DNA of 64,000 nucleotides from Streptomyces anulatus (GTDB lineage Bacteria; Actinomycetota; Actinomycetes; Streptomycetales; Streptomycetaceae): contig NZ_BMVK01000007.1 of the NCBI RefSeq assembly GCF_014650675.1, forward strand, positions 124,001 through 188,000. The letters run 5' to 3'. Below are positions 1-7,520 of this stretch, piece after piece. Numbering within the stretch: the stretch's first letter is position 1; each line of letters opens with the position of its first letter. A model generated the notes under the pieces. It was not told the origin of the DNA and searched no databases. It worked only from the letters and a program-made list of their open reading frames with translations. A program made the translations under genes and the position numbers.

Positions 1-599
1 CAGGCGCACAAGGGTTCCCGTCCATCACGATGCGCGCCCTCGCCACCGAACTGGACGTGACCGTACGGGCGTTGTACAACTACGTCGAAGATCGCGGGGA
101 GGTCGTCAGCCTGGCCGTCGACCTCATGCTGACCTCCTGGAACCCGCCCCCGCTCGACCCCGCGGCCTGGGAGACCTCCGTCGCCGGCTACGCCCGCTCC
201 CTGCGCGCGCTCTACCGCCGCTGGCCCCGCGCCCTGCTGGTCTCCCTGGACGAGGACACGCCCCCGGCCTCGGTGCACCCCAACCGTCTGCTCAACCTGG
301 ACCGCTTCCTCCGGCTGCTGCGGGACGTCGGCCTGGACCTCCCGGCGGCGCTCGCGGCGCACCGCCATCTCTCCCTGCTCGTGCTGTCCTTCGCCCTCGT
401 GGTCGACGGGCCCGCCGGCCGGGCCGGGGACGACCGGAACACACTCGTCCCCGACCACTGGCTCACCGCTCACGCCGACCTCGACATCCCCACCCTCCGG
501 CAGGCGGCCGCGCTGCCCCTGCCCACCGCGGACGAGCAGTTCGACCAGCTCGTCGCCGCCGTCGTCGACCGGATCCGCGGCGGACTCAGCGCCGGCTGA
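1..599 (+). CDS. TetR-family transcriptional regulator, 5' end cut off by window
   Basis: The reading frame is open from base 3, so the first ATG at base 30 is internal. The first visible residues (GFPSITMRALATELDV, then TVRALYNYVEDR) are the second half of a TetR helix-turn-helix. The remainder is a helical ligand/dimer domain of about 150 residues. It should act as a cytoplasmic repressor, but its ligand and target cannot be read here. It ends convergent with the XdhC-type gene, overlapping it by 14 bases, so the two 3' ends share sequence. The true start lies upstream of the window. Confidence 0.85.
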   Translation, partial: GAQGFPSITMRALATELDVTVRALYNYVEDRGEVVSLAVDLMLTSWNPPPLDPAAWETSVAGYARSLRALYRRWPRALLVSLDEDTPPASVHPNRLLNLDRFLRLLRDVGLDLPAALAAHRHLSLLVLSFALVVDGPAGRAGDDRNTLVPDHWLTAHADLDIPTLRQAAALPLPTADEQFDQLVAAVVDRIRGGLSAG

Positions 600-1743
600 C
601 GGCCGGCCGGCCCCGGTGGGGCTCCCGGTGCGGTTCCCGGTGGATGGGCTCCGCGCCTCCGGTCAGGGGCAGGCCCGTGCCGCCCCGCCGGGCCGCGACG
701 ATCTCCGCCGCGATGGACAGGGCCGTCTCCTCGGGCGTACGGGCTCCGAGGTCCAGACCGATGGGCGAGCGCAGGCGGTCCAGCTCCCGGTCGCTCAGGC
801 CGGCCTCGCGCAGCCGCCGCGTCCGGTCCTCGTGGGTGCGGCGCGATCCCATCGCGCCGACGAACGCGGTGGGCATCCGCAGCGCCTCCGTGAGCAGCGG
901 CACGTCGAACCGGGCCTCGTGCGTGAGCACGCACAGCACCGTGCGCCCGTCGGTGGGGGTGCTCCGGAGATACCGGTGGGGCCAGTCGACGACGACCTCG
1001 TCGGCCTCGGGGAAGCGGGCCCGGGTGGCGAAGACGGGCCGGGCGTCGCACACCGTCACGTGGTGGCCCAGGAACTTTCCGGCCCGTACCAGCGCGGCGG
1101 CGAAGTCCACCGCACCGAAGACGATCATGCGGGGCGGCGGCACGCTGCTCTCGACGAGCAGGGTGAGTCCGCCGGGGCAGTGCGTCCCGTCCTCGGAGAG
1201 GGTGACGGTGCCGGTGCGCCCGGCGTCCAGCAGGGCCGAGGCCTCGGCCGCCGCCGTACGGTCCAGCTCCGGAGTTCCGCCGAGGCCGCCCTCGTGGGCG
1301 CCGTCGGCGCGGACGAGCAGGGCCCGTCCGAGGAACCCGTCCGGGCCGCTCACCACCCGGGCGAGGGCCGCCCCCGCGCCGGAGACCGCGGCGGACAGCG
1401 CGGCCTCCAGCACCGTGCGTTCCGGCGAGTCGGCGCGGACCGGCGTGACCATGATGTCGATGACCCCGCCGCAGGTCAGCCCGACGGCGAAGGCGTCCTC
1501 GTCGCTGTAGCCGAACTGTTCGCGCACGGTCACACCGTCGCCGATGGCCTGCGCGCACAGCTCGTAGACCGCGCCCTCCACACAGCCGCCGGAGACCGAG
1601 CCGATCGCGGTGCCCCCGCTGTCGACGGCGAGGGCCGCGCCGGGCCCGCGCGGTGCGCTGCCGCCGACGGAGACGACGGTGCCGACGGCGAACTCCCGGC
1701 CCTCCGCCATCCATCGGTGCAGCTCACCGGCGATGTCAAGCAT
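586..1743 (-). CDS. XdhC/CoxF-family molybdenum cofactor insertion chaperone
   Basis: This 385-residue protein has the XdhC_CoxI N-terminal domain (GTVVSVGGSAPRGPGA near residue 21, then GSVSGGCVEGAVYE) and a C-terminal Rossmann-type XdhC_C domain (FGAVDFAAALVRAGKFLG, later FVGAMGSRRTHEDR). The family binds molybdenum cofactor, promotes its sulfuration and inserts it into xanthine dehydrogenase-type enzymes; the E. coli counterpart in this gene order is PaoD. It is the last gene of the operon and its ATG overlaps the end of the Mo-subunit gene by 8 bases, implying coupled translation. GGGAG lies a few bases before the start. Family assignment is firm; the client enzyme is inferred from the operon. 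Confidence 0.9.
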   Translation of the reverse strand: MLDIAGELHRWMAEGREFAVGTVVSVGGSAPRGPGAALAVDSGGTAIGSVSGGCVEGAVYELCAQAIGDGVTVREQFGYSDEDAFAVGLTCGGVIDIMVTPVRADSPERTVLEAALSAAVSGAGAALARVVSGPDGFLGRALLVRADGAHEGGLGGTPELDRTAAAEASALLDAGRTGTVTLSEDGTHCPGGLTLLVESSVPPPRMIVFGAVDFAAALVRAGKFLGHHVTVCDARPVFATRARFPEADEVVVDWPHRYLRSTPTDGRTVLCVLTHEARFDVPLLTEALRMPTAFVGAMGSRRTHEDRTRRLREAGLSDRELDRLRSPIGLDLGARTPEETALSIAAEIVAARRGGTGLPLTGGAEPIHREPHREPHRGRPAVSRR

Positions 1744-3898
1744 CCGCCGCTCCCCCGCCCGCCCCGGCGGAGTCGGACACGGTCGCCGCCAGGACCCGGT
1801 CGGGGCGGATCGGCAGGTTCCGGTGGCGGGCGCCGGTGGCGTGCCAGACCGCGTTGGCGACGGCCGCCGCCGCGCCCACGATGCCGATCTCCCCGACGCC
1901 CTTGATGCCGACCGGGTCGTCCGGGTCGTGGTCGTCCACCCAGTCCACCTCGATGTCCGGGACGTCGGCGTGGGTGGCCACGTGGTAGCCGGCGAGATCG
2001 GGGGCGTAGTGGCCGCCGCTGTTCCGGTCGCGGACCGCCTCCTCGTGGAGGGCCATGGAGATGCCCCAGGTCATCCCGCCGACGAGCTGGTTGCGGGCGG
2101 TGAGCGGGTTGACGATCCGGCCCGCCGCGAAGATGCCCAGCATGCGGCGCACCCGCACCTCGCCGGTGGCGATGTCGACGGCGACCTCGGCGAACTGGGC
2201 CCCGTAGGAGTGCCGTTCCTTCTGCGCGAGGGTCCCGAGCGCCTCGGTGGTGTCGGACCGCACCGTGATCCCCTCCGGGGGGATGCTCGTGGTGACCGCG
2301 AGCCGCTCCCGGAGTTCGGCGGCGGCGGCCGTGACCGCCCAGGCCCAGGAGCGGGTGCCCATGGAACCGCCGGCGATCATCGCGGGGCCGAAGTCGCTGT
2401 CGCCGATGCGGACCCGGACGTGTCCGGGTGCGGTCCCCAGCGCGTCGGCGGCGATCAGGGTCAGCGCGGTACGGGCCCCGGTGCCGATGTCGGCCGCGGC
2501 GATCCGTACGGTGAAGGAGCCGTCCGCCTCCGCCGTGACCAGGGCGGTGGACGGGGCGGCCCCGGCCCCGAAGGAGGCCGCCGCCGTGCCGGTGCCCAGC
2601 AGCCAGCGTCCGTCGCGGCGCGTGCCGGGACGCGGATCGCGGCCCGCCCAGCCGAACCTGCGGGCGCCCTCGCGGAAGCAGGCCGCCAGATTGCGGCTGC
2701 TGAACGGGAGCCCCGAGACGGGGCCCACGTCCGGCTCGTTGCGCAGCCGCAGTTCGATCGGGTCGACACCGGCGCGTGTCGCGAGTTCGTCGAGGGCCGC
2801 CTCGATCGCGAACGACCCCGGGGCCTCCCCCGGTGCGCGCATCCAGGTCGGGGACGGCACGTCGAGCCGTACGACGTGGTTGGCGGTGCGGTGCGCCTCG
2901 GCGTCGTACATCACCCGGGCGACGCCCGCGCTGGGCTCGACGAACTCGTACACCGTCGACGTCTGGTTCAGCGAGAGGTGCTCCAGGGCCAGCAGCCGGC
3001 CGTCGGGGGCCGCCCCGAGCCTGATCCGCTGGGTGGTGGGACTGCGGTAGCCGCCCAGCGAGAAGGTCTGGCGCCGGGTCAGCACCACGCGCACCGGGCG
3101 CTGCAGGGCGGTGGCGGCCATCACGGCGGACACCTGGTGGGCGCGCAGGCCCTTGCTGCCGAAGCCGCCGCCGATGTGCTCGGAGCGCACCCGCACCGAG
3201 GACGCGTCGAGCGAGAACATCGCGGCCAGCTCGCTCTGCACCCAGCTCGTGCCCTGGTTGGAGTCGACGACCTCCAGCCGGCCGCCGTCCCAGCGGGCGG
3301 TCGCCGCGTGCGGCTCCATCATGCTGTGCTGCTCTTCGGGGGTGGTGTACCGCGCGTCCACGACGAAGGCGGACGCGGCCAGCCGGTCCTCCAGGTCGCC
3401 CTTCTCCGTCTCGGCGGGCATATGGCCCGCGGCGGGGTAGGCGTCCGGGTGGTCATCGACGAGCGCGGTGTCGTGGGGCTCCTGGTCGTACGTCACCACG
3501 AGCGCCTCGGCGGCCTCCCGGGCATCCTCGGGGGTCTCGGCGACGACCAGCGCGACCGGCCAGCCGGCGAACGGCACCCTGTCGTTCTGGAAGACGGCGC
3601 AGGTCGGGTCCGGCGGGGTGCCGAGCAGGCCGATGTAATCGGTGTTCAGACGGGGGGCGTTGCCGTGGTGCAGCACGGTGAGCACGCCCGGCATCTCGAG
3701 GACCGGGGCGGTCTCCACGTCGAGGATCCGGCCACGGGTGACCGTGGACAGCACGAGCCAGCCGTGGGCCAGGTCCGCGAAGGGGATCTCGCCCGCGTAG
3801 CGGGCCGCGCCGGTGACCTTGTCGCGGCCCTCGACGCGGGTGTGGGCGACGCCGACGGCTCCGCGCACGGCCGGGGGTCCCGGCGTGGTGGTCGTCAT
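1736..3898 (-). CDS. Molybdopterin-binding subunit of aldehyde/xanthine oxidoreductase (PaoC/YagR-like)
   Basis: The 720-residue large subunit of a xanthine-oxidase-family enzyme carries the substrate and molybdenum site. Visible motifs are the N-terminal aldehyde oxidase domain (GRDKVTGAARYAGEI), a Moco-binding glycine segment (GGGFGSKGLRAHQ near residue 245), APGEAPG near 355, and GVGEIGIVGAAAAVANA near 680, where GVGEIG holds the catalytic glutamate. The length fits PaoC (about 730) rather than single-chain XDH. Its start overlaps the FAD-subunit stop by 4 bases (ATGA). With three separate subunits and an XdhC gene the set is arranged like paoABCD, whose enzyme detoxifies aromatic aldehydes. 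The substrate here is not determined; xanthine or another purine is a weaker alternative. Confidence 0.92.
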   Translation of the reverse strand: MTTTTPGPPAVRGAVGVAHTRVEGRDKVTGAARYAGEIPFADLAHGWLVLSTVTRGRILDVETAPVLEMPGVLTVLHHGNAPRLNTDYIGLLGTPPDPTCAVFQNDRVPFAGWPVALVVAETPEDAREAAEALVVTYDQEPHDTALVDDHPDAYPAAGHMPAETEKGDLEDRLAASAFVVDARYTTPEEQHSMMEPHAATARWDGGRLEVVDSNQGTSWVQSELAAMFSLDASSVRVRSEHIGGGFGSKGLRAHQVSAVMAATALQRPVRVVLTRRQTFSLGGYRSPTTQRIRLGAAPDGRLLALEHLSLNQTSTVYEFVEPSAGVARVMYDAEAHRTANHVVRLDVPSPTWMRAPGEAPGSFAIEAALDELATRAGVDPIELRLRNEPDVGPVSGLPFSSRNLAACFREGARRFGWAGRDPRPGTRRDGRWLLGTGTAAASFGAGAAPSTALVTAEADGSFTVRIAAADIGTGARTALTLIAADALGTAPGHVRVRIGDSDFGPAMIAGGSMGTRSWAWAVTAAAAELRERLAVTTSIPPEGITVRSDTTEALGTLAQKERHSYGAQFAEVAVDIATGEVRVRRMLGIFAAGRIVNPLTARNQLVGGMTWGISMALHEEAVRDRNSGGHYAPDLAGYHVATHADVPDIEVDWVDDHDPDDPVGIKGVGEIGIVGAAAAVANAVWHATGARHRNLPIRPDRVLAATVSDSAGAGGGAADA

Positions 3899-4887
3899 CG
3901 GGCGTCACTCCCGGCGAGTTCGGTGAGTACGGAGACCACGAGGTTGCGCATGAGGGTCACCTTGTATCCGTTGTCGGGCAGCGGGCGGGCGGCGGCGAGT
4001 TCGGCGTCCGCCGCGGCGGCGAAGGTCGCGCCGTCGGCCGGCGCGCCGGTCAGCACGGCTTCCGCCGCACGCGCGCGCCAGGGCCGGGAGGCGACGGCCC
4101 CGAGGGCCAGGCGCGCCTCGCGTACGACGCCGTCCTCGATGTCGAGCGCCGCGGCGACGGAGCCGATGGCGAAGGCGTACGAGGCGCGCTCGCGCACCTT
4201 GCGGTAGCGGGAGTGGGCGGCGACGGGCGCGGCGGGCAGGCTGACGTGGGTGATCAGCGCGCCGGGCGGCAGGGCCGTCTCCCGGTGCGGGGTGTCGCCG
4301 ACGGGGAGGTAGAAGTCGGTGATCGGGCTCCGCCCGGGCCCGTCGGCGCTCTCGTAGGAGACCACGGCGTCGAACGCCGTCAGCGCCACGCCCATGTCGG
4401 AGGGGTGAACGGCCACGCAGTGGCCGGAGGCGCCGAGGACGGCGTGGTTGTGGTGCTCGCCGGCGACGGCGGGACAACCGCTGCCCGGGGACCGCTTGTT
4501 GCAGGGCTTGGAGACGTCGGTGAAGTAGCCGCAGCGGGTGCGCTGGAGGAGATTGCCGCCGACGGTGGCCATGTTGCGCAGTTGTCCGGAAGCTCCGGCC
4601 AGCACGGCCTGGGCCAACGCCGGGTAGTGGCGCCGGACTTCGGGGTGGGCGGCGAGATCGCTGTTGGTGACGGTCGCCCCGATGCGCAGACCGCCGTCGG
4701 CCGTGGTCTCGATGCGGTCCAGGGGGAGTTCGCGGACGTCGACGAGCAGGGCGGGGCGCTCCACGCCCGACTTCATCAGGTCGACGAGGTTGGTTCCGCC
4801 GCCGAGGAACCGCGCCTCCGGGTCGGCGGCGAGGAGGGCGACCGCGCCGGTGACGTCGTGGGCGCGCCGGTAGCCGAACTCCTTCAT
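3895..4887 (-). CDS. FAD-binding subunit of aldehyde/xanthine oxidoreductase (PaoB/YagS-like)
   Basis: This 330-residue subunit moves electrons from the iron-sulfur subunit to FAD and an external acceptor. The FAD loops are FLGGGTNLVDLMKSGV near residue 25 and ATVGGNLLQ near residue 110. Directly after come RTRCGYF and CNKRSPGSGC; these spaced cysteines are the insertion that in PaoB-type subunits binds an additional [4Fe-4S] cluster, absent from classical XDH. The start is the ATG of an ATGA overlap with the upstream 2Fe-2S gene; a longer open frame upstream lies inside that gene and is not used. The stop overlaps the next start by 4 bases. Confidence 0.92.
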   Translation of the reverse strand: MKEFGYRRAHDVTGAVALLAADPEARFLGGGTNLVDLMKSGVERPALLVDVRELPLDRIETTADGGLRIGATVTNSDLAAHPEVRRHYPALAQAVLAGASGQLRNMATVGGNLLQRTRCGYFTDVSKPCNKRSPGSGCPAVAGEHHNHAVLGASGHCVAVHPSDMGVALTAFDAVVSYESADGPGRSPITDFYLPVGDTPHRETALPPGALITHVSLPAAPVAAHSRYRKVRERASYAFAIGSVAAALDIEDGVVREARLALGAVASRPWRARAAEAVLTGAPADGATFAAAADAELAAARPLPDNGYKVTLMRNLVVSVLTELAGSDAR

Positions 4888-5462
4888 GCGGCGGTCTCCT
4901 TCGTGTCTGCCGTCGGGTCCTCGGCGTGTGCCTCGGCGGCGCGGGCGACGGCCTGGACGATCGAGACGTAGGCGCCGCAGCGGCACAGGTTGCCGCTCAT
5001 CCGCTCGCGGATCTCGTCGGGCGTCAGCGGTGGCGGACCCGCCTCGGGGCCGACGTCGTCGGTGACGGCGCTCGGCCACCCGGCCGCGTGTTCCTCGATG
5101 ACGGCGATGGCCGAGCAGATCTGGCCGGGTGTGCAGTAGCCGCACTGGTAGCCGTCGAGGTCGAGGAAGGCCTGCTGGACGGGGTGCAGGTCGTCGCCCT
5201 CGGCCACGCCCTCGATGGTGGTGATCTCGCGTCCCTCGGCCGCGACCGCGAGGCTGAGGCAGGAGACGACGCGCCGCTGGTCGACCAGAACGGTGCAGGC
5301 GCCGCACTGCCCCTGGTCGCAGCCCTTCTTGGTGCCGGTGAGATCGAGGCGCTCGCGCAGGGCGTCGAGCAGGGTGGTGCGGTGGTCGATGGGCAGGTGG
5401 TGCTTCTCGCCGTTGACGTTCAGGGTGATCGCACTGGACGTCGACGAGGTCGCTGGGGCCAT
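4884..5462 (-). CDS. 2Fe-2S subunit of aldehyde/xanthine oxidoreductase (PaoA/YagT-like)
   Basis: This 192-residue subunit has a plant-ferredoxin-like first cluster (CDQGQCGACTVLV, then a later C) and the helical second-cluster domain (QCGYCTPGQ, then NLCRCGAY). The start was placed at the ATG preceded by AGAAGG at good spacing; a longer frame to 5531 adds 23 residues without a ribosome site. E. coli PaoA carries a Tat signal and the enzyme is periplasmic; no twin-arginine hydrophobic leader is visible here even in the longer version, so a cytoplasmic enzyme is more likely. It is the first gene of the four-gene operon, with two palindromic operator-like sites upstream. Confidence 0.92.
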   Translation of the reverse strand: MAPATSSTSSAITLNVNGEKHHLPIDHRTTLLDALRERLDLTGTKKGCDQGQCGACTVLVDQRRVVSCLSLAVAAEGREITTIEGVAEGDDLHPVQQAFLDLDGYQCGYCTPGQICSAIAVIEEHAAGWPSAVTDDVGPEAGPPPLTPDEIRERMSGNLCRCGAYVSIVQAVARAAEAHAEDPTADTKETAA

Positions 5463-5565
5463 GATCAGCCTTCTCTGGTGTCGGGTGACGAGGAACCGGG
5501 CCGTCGGCCGACGACCGGTCGACCCGGCCACCGGCGAACGCGACCGGCGCTAAGGTAGCCCTAAC

Positions 5566-5579
5566 CGGACTGTTGTCCG
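5566..5579. promoter_or_regulatory. Operator-like palindrome, copy 1
   Basis: The sequence reads CGGAC-N4-GTCCG. It lies in the 194-base space between the oxidoreductase operon and the divergent TetR gene. Its arms are identical to those of the second copy, whose centre is 33 bases away, about three helical turns. This suits cooperative binding by the TetR protein encoded alongside. Binding itself is inferred. Confidence 0.6.
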
Positions 5580-5598
5580 CTCACGGGAAAAAACGTAA

Positions 5599-5612
5599 CG
5601 GACAGCTGTCCG
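5599..5612. promoter_or_regulatory. Operator-like palindrome, copy 2
   Basis: CGGACAGCTGTCCG is a perfect 14-base palindrome with the same CGGAC/GTCCG arms as copy 1. The outer arms of the two copies also pair with each other (TAACCGGAC at 5562-5570, GTCCGGTTA at 5608-5616). Its position, about 45 bases before the TetR start, suits autorepression as well as control of the oxidoreductase operon. Confidence 0.65.
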
Positions 5613-5656
5613 GTTAACAAGGACGGGTTTCGGCCACGAACCCGCGAGGAGGATCC

Positions 5657-6238
5657 GTGTCCCAGCCGAAGAAGGACGCTCCCCTGCGTCTCGACGCGCA
5701 GCGCAACCGCGAGCGCATCCTGCGCGTGGCCATGGCCGAGCTGACGCTGCGCGCGGACGCCCCGCTGAGCGCGATCGCCAAGAAGGCGGGCGTCGGGCAG
5801 GGCACGTTCTACCGCAACTTCCCGCACCGGGAGGCCCTCGTCCTGGAGGTCTACCGCTACGAGATGCAGCAGGTCGCCGACGCCGCGGGCGAGTTGCTCC
5901 GGACGCGCCCGCCCGAACGGGCCCTGCGCGAGTGGATGGACCGCCTCGCCCGCTTCGCCTTGACCAAGGCCGGTCTGGCGGACGCGATCCGGCTGGTCAC
6001 CAGCGCCCCGGGCGGCCCCGCCAAGCCCGGCCCCACCCCGGTCATGGAGGCGGCCGGAGCGCTGCTCCGCGCCTGCGAGGACGCCGGCGTCGTCCGCCCC
6101 GGGGTGACCCCGGACGACTTCTTCCTCGCCATCGCCGGTCTCTGGCAGATCGACCCGCACGAGGACTGGGAGCCGAGGGCCGGCCGGCTCCTGGATTTCG
6201 TCATGGACGGACTGCGCTTCGGGGCGCCCGGCCGGTGA
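5657..6238 (+). CDS. TetR-family regulator, probable repressor of the oxidoreductase operon
   Basis: This 193-residue protein starts at GTG behind a strong AGGAGGA site. The N-terminal TetR DNA-binding domain is clear (RERILRVAMAEL, then SAIAKKAGVGQGTFYRNFPHREAL at residues 40-63, with the GTFYRNFP recognition-helix signature). The remainder is a helical effector domain with a tryptophan-containing C-terminal part of the kind seen in SCO-type TetR regulators. It is transcribed away from the oxidoreductase operon across a shared promoter region holding two CGGAC-N4-GTCCG sites, so it probably represses both, released by an aldehyde or related substrate. The ligand is unknown. A hairpin follows its stop. 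Confidence 0.9.
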   Translation: MSQPKKDAPLRLDAQRNRERILRVAMAELTLRADAPLSAIAKKAGVGQGTFYRNFPHREALVLEVYRYEMQQVADAAGELLRTRPPERALREWMDRLARFALTKAGLADAIRLVTSAPGGPAKPGPTPVMEAAGALLRACEDAGVVRPGVTPDDFFLAIAGLWQIDPHEDWEPRAGRLLDFVMDGLRFGAPGR

Positions 6239-6245
6239 CCCGACC

Positions 6246-6269
6246 GCCCGCCGCCGGGTGTCGGCGGGC
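6246..6269 (+). terminator. Hairpin after the TetR gene
   Basis: An 8-bp perfect stem (GCCCGCCG / CGGCGGGC) with an 8-base loop sits 7 bases after the TetR stop. It has no U-tract, which is usual for Streptomyces terminators. It also lies before the next gene on the same strand, so it separates two transcription units. Confidence 0.55.
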
Positions 6270-6343
6270 CGTGTGATGATGCCCCGTACAACGCTCGGAC
6301 CTGGGGAGGGACTGAGCACAACACGCACGACGGGAGCGGTGAG

Positions 6344-7447
6344 TTGGGCAAGGGCGGGGCGTCCATACCGGACGAGGAGTGGGAGCGTTTCCTGAAGGAG
6401 GCCGAGGCCGGGGGCGCGGGGGCGCCCGAGGAGCCGTCGGCGCGGGCCCGGATGGTGGCACAGCGACTCCGGGAAGAGCCCGACGGCCCGCCGGAGGGGT
6501 GGCGGACGTACTCACCGGCCCGGCGGCGCAAGGGCAAGGGCTGGGCCGCGCTCGGTCTGGCGGCCGCCGTCGCCGTGGTGGTCGTGGCCGTCGGCCCCTG
6601 GGGGATCGCCGACTGGTTCGACGGCGGCGACGGTACGAGCGCCACGCCCCTCGCCGCGGAGTCGGAGCGCCCGACCGGGCCTCCCGCGCGGGAGGCGACA
6701 GAACGGCCTCCCACACTGGACGAGCCGTTCAGGGGATCACCGGCCGCGCGGTGGAGCGACGGAACGGCGGGCATCCACCTGCCCGAGGCACGGGCGACCG
6801 GCTGGATGAGCAGGGCCGAGGTCGCGCGAGCGCTGGAGAAGACCCAGGACTTCCTCGCGGCGTCCGCTCTCGACCCCGCCGTACTGCGCGGCGAGCGGCC
6901 TGACAAGGCCATGGCGCTCATCAACCCGCACCAGTCGGACGTGCGGGAATTCCTCAAGAAGGCGTTCCGCGCGCCCGATCGCGAGAACGACCCGCTCCTG
7001 CTGTTCAGCCGCTTCCGGTCCTCCGACGCGCGGCCGGCCGGGGACGTGGTCAAGACACGCGGCCGGGTCACCTTCCGGGAGGGCGAGCGCGGTGCGGTGG
7101 AGGTGTCCACCGACATCACCTACGTCTATCCGCTCGTGCGCGCCGAAGGGGGCGACGACGAGGTCGCGCGGACCATCGTGCGCCGCGAGGTGGTGATGAG
7201 CTGGGACGACCCGGCGAAGATCGTGATCGAGCCGGGGACGTTCTCCCTCGTCTCCTACAAGGTGGACACCACCAACGGCGGTTGCGACACCCACACCGGC
7301 TATCTGACGCCCGCGTTCCTCGCCGAGCGCGCCGCCACCCGCCCGGACGGCGGCGCCGAGGTCGACCCGTACGACCGGAGCACGTCGATGGAGGAGCGCA
7401 TGCGGGAAAGCGACGACGAGGGCTGCGGAACCGCCTCCCGCTCCTGA
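6344..7447 (+). CDS. Membrane-anchored protein of unknown function
   Basis: I do not recognise a family for this 367-residue protein. It begins at TTG (GGGAGCGGTGAG before it gives a plausible ribosome site) with a charged, acidic cytoplasmic head (PDEEWERFLKEAEAGG). Arg/Lys-rich residues precede a single hydrophobic segment at about residues 67-87 (GLAAAVAVVVVAVGPWG). About 270 residues then lie outside the membrane, including a conserved-looking region with beta-strand pattern (DVVKTRGRVTFREGERGAVE, STDITYVYPLV) and two cysteines near the end. The topology resembles streptomycete one-pass proteins that present an extracellular domain. It stands alone, convergent with the next gene across a strong hairpin. 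Confidence 0.75.
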   Translation: MGKGGASIPDEEWERFLKEAEAGGAGAPEEPSARARMVAQRLREEPDGPPEGWRTYSPARRRKGKGWAALGLAAAVAVVVVAVGPWGIADWFDGGDGTSATPLAAESERPTGPPAREATERPPTLDEPFRGSPAARWSDGTAGIHLPEARATGWMSRAEVARALEKTQDFLAASALDPAVLRGERPDKAMALINPHQSDVREFLKKAFRAPDRENDPLLLFSRFRSSDARPAGDVVKTRGRVTFREGERGAVEVSTDITYVYPLVRAEGGDDEVARTIVRREVVMSWDDPAKIVIEPGTFSLVSYKVDTTNGGCDTHTGYLTPAFLAERAATRPDGGAEVDPYDRSTSMEERMRESDDEGCGTASRS

Positions 7448-7480
7448 GGAGGGACGGTCCGCACGGCACGGGAGCGTTTC

Positions 7481-7520
7481 GGGTAGCGCCGCGAAGCAGG
7501 CCCTGTTCGCGGTGCTACCC
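7481..7520. terminator. Bidirectional terminator hairpin
   Basis: Arms of 15 bases (GGGTAGCGCCGCGAA and TTCGCGGTGCTACCC, one G-U type mismatch) surround a 10-base loop between two convergent genes. The right arm overlaps the last codons of the minus-strand gene. Pairing is strong in both directions, so it should end transcription from both sides. Confidence 0.75.

Noticed and set aside
1610..4207. Long plus-strand open frame of 865 codons opposite the oxidoreductase operon
   Set aside because: It is a shadow of the minus-strand genes. The translation is low-complexity Gly/Arg/Asp with no domain, while the opposite strand encodes complete enzyme subunits with motifs.
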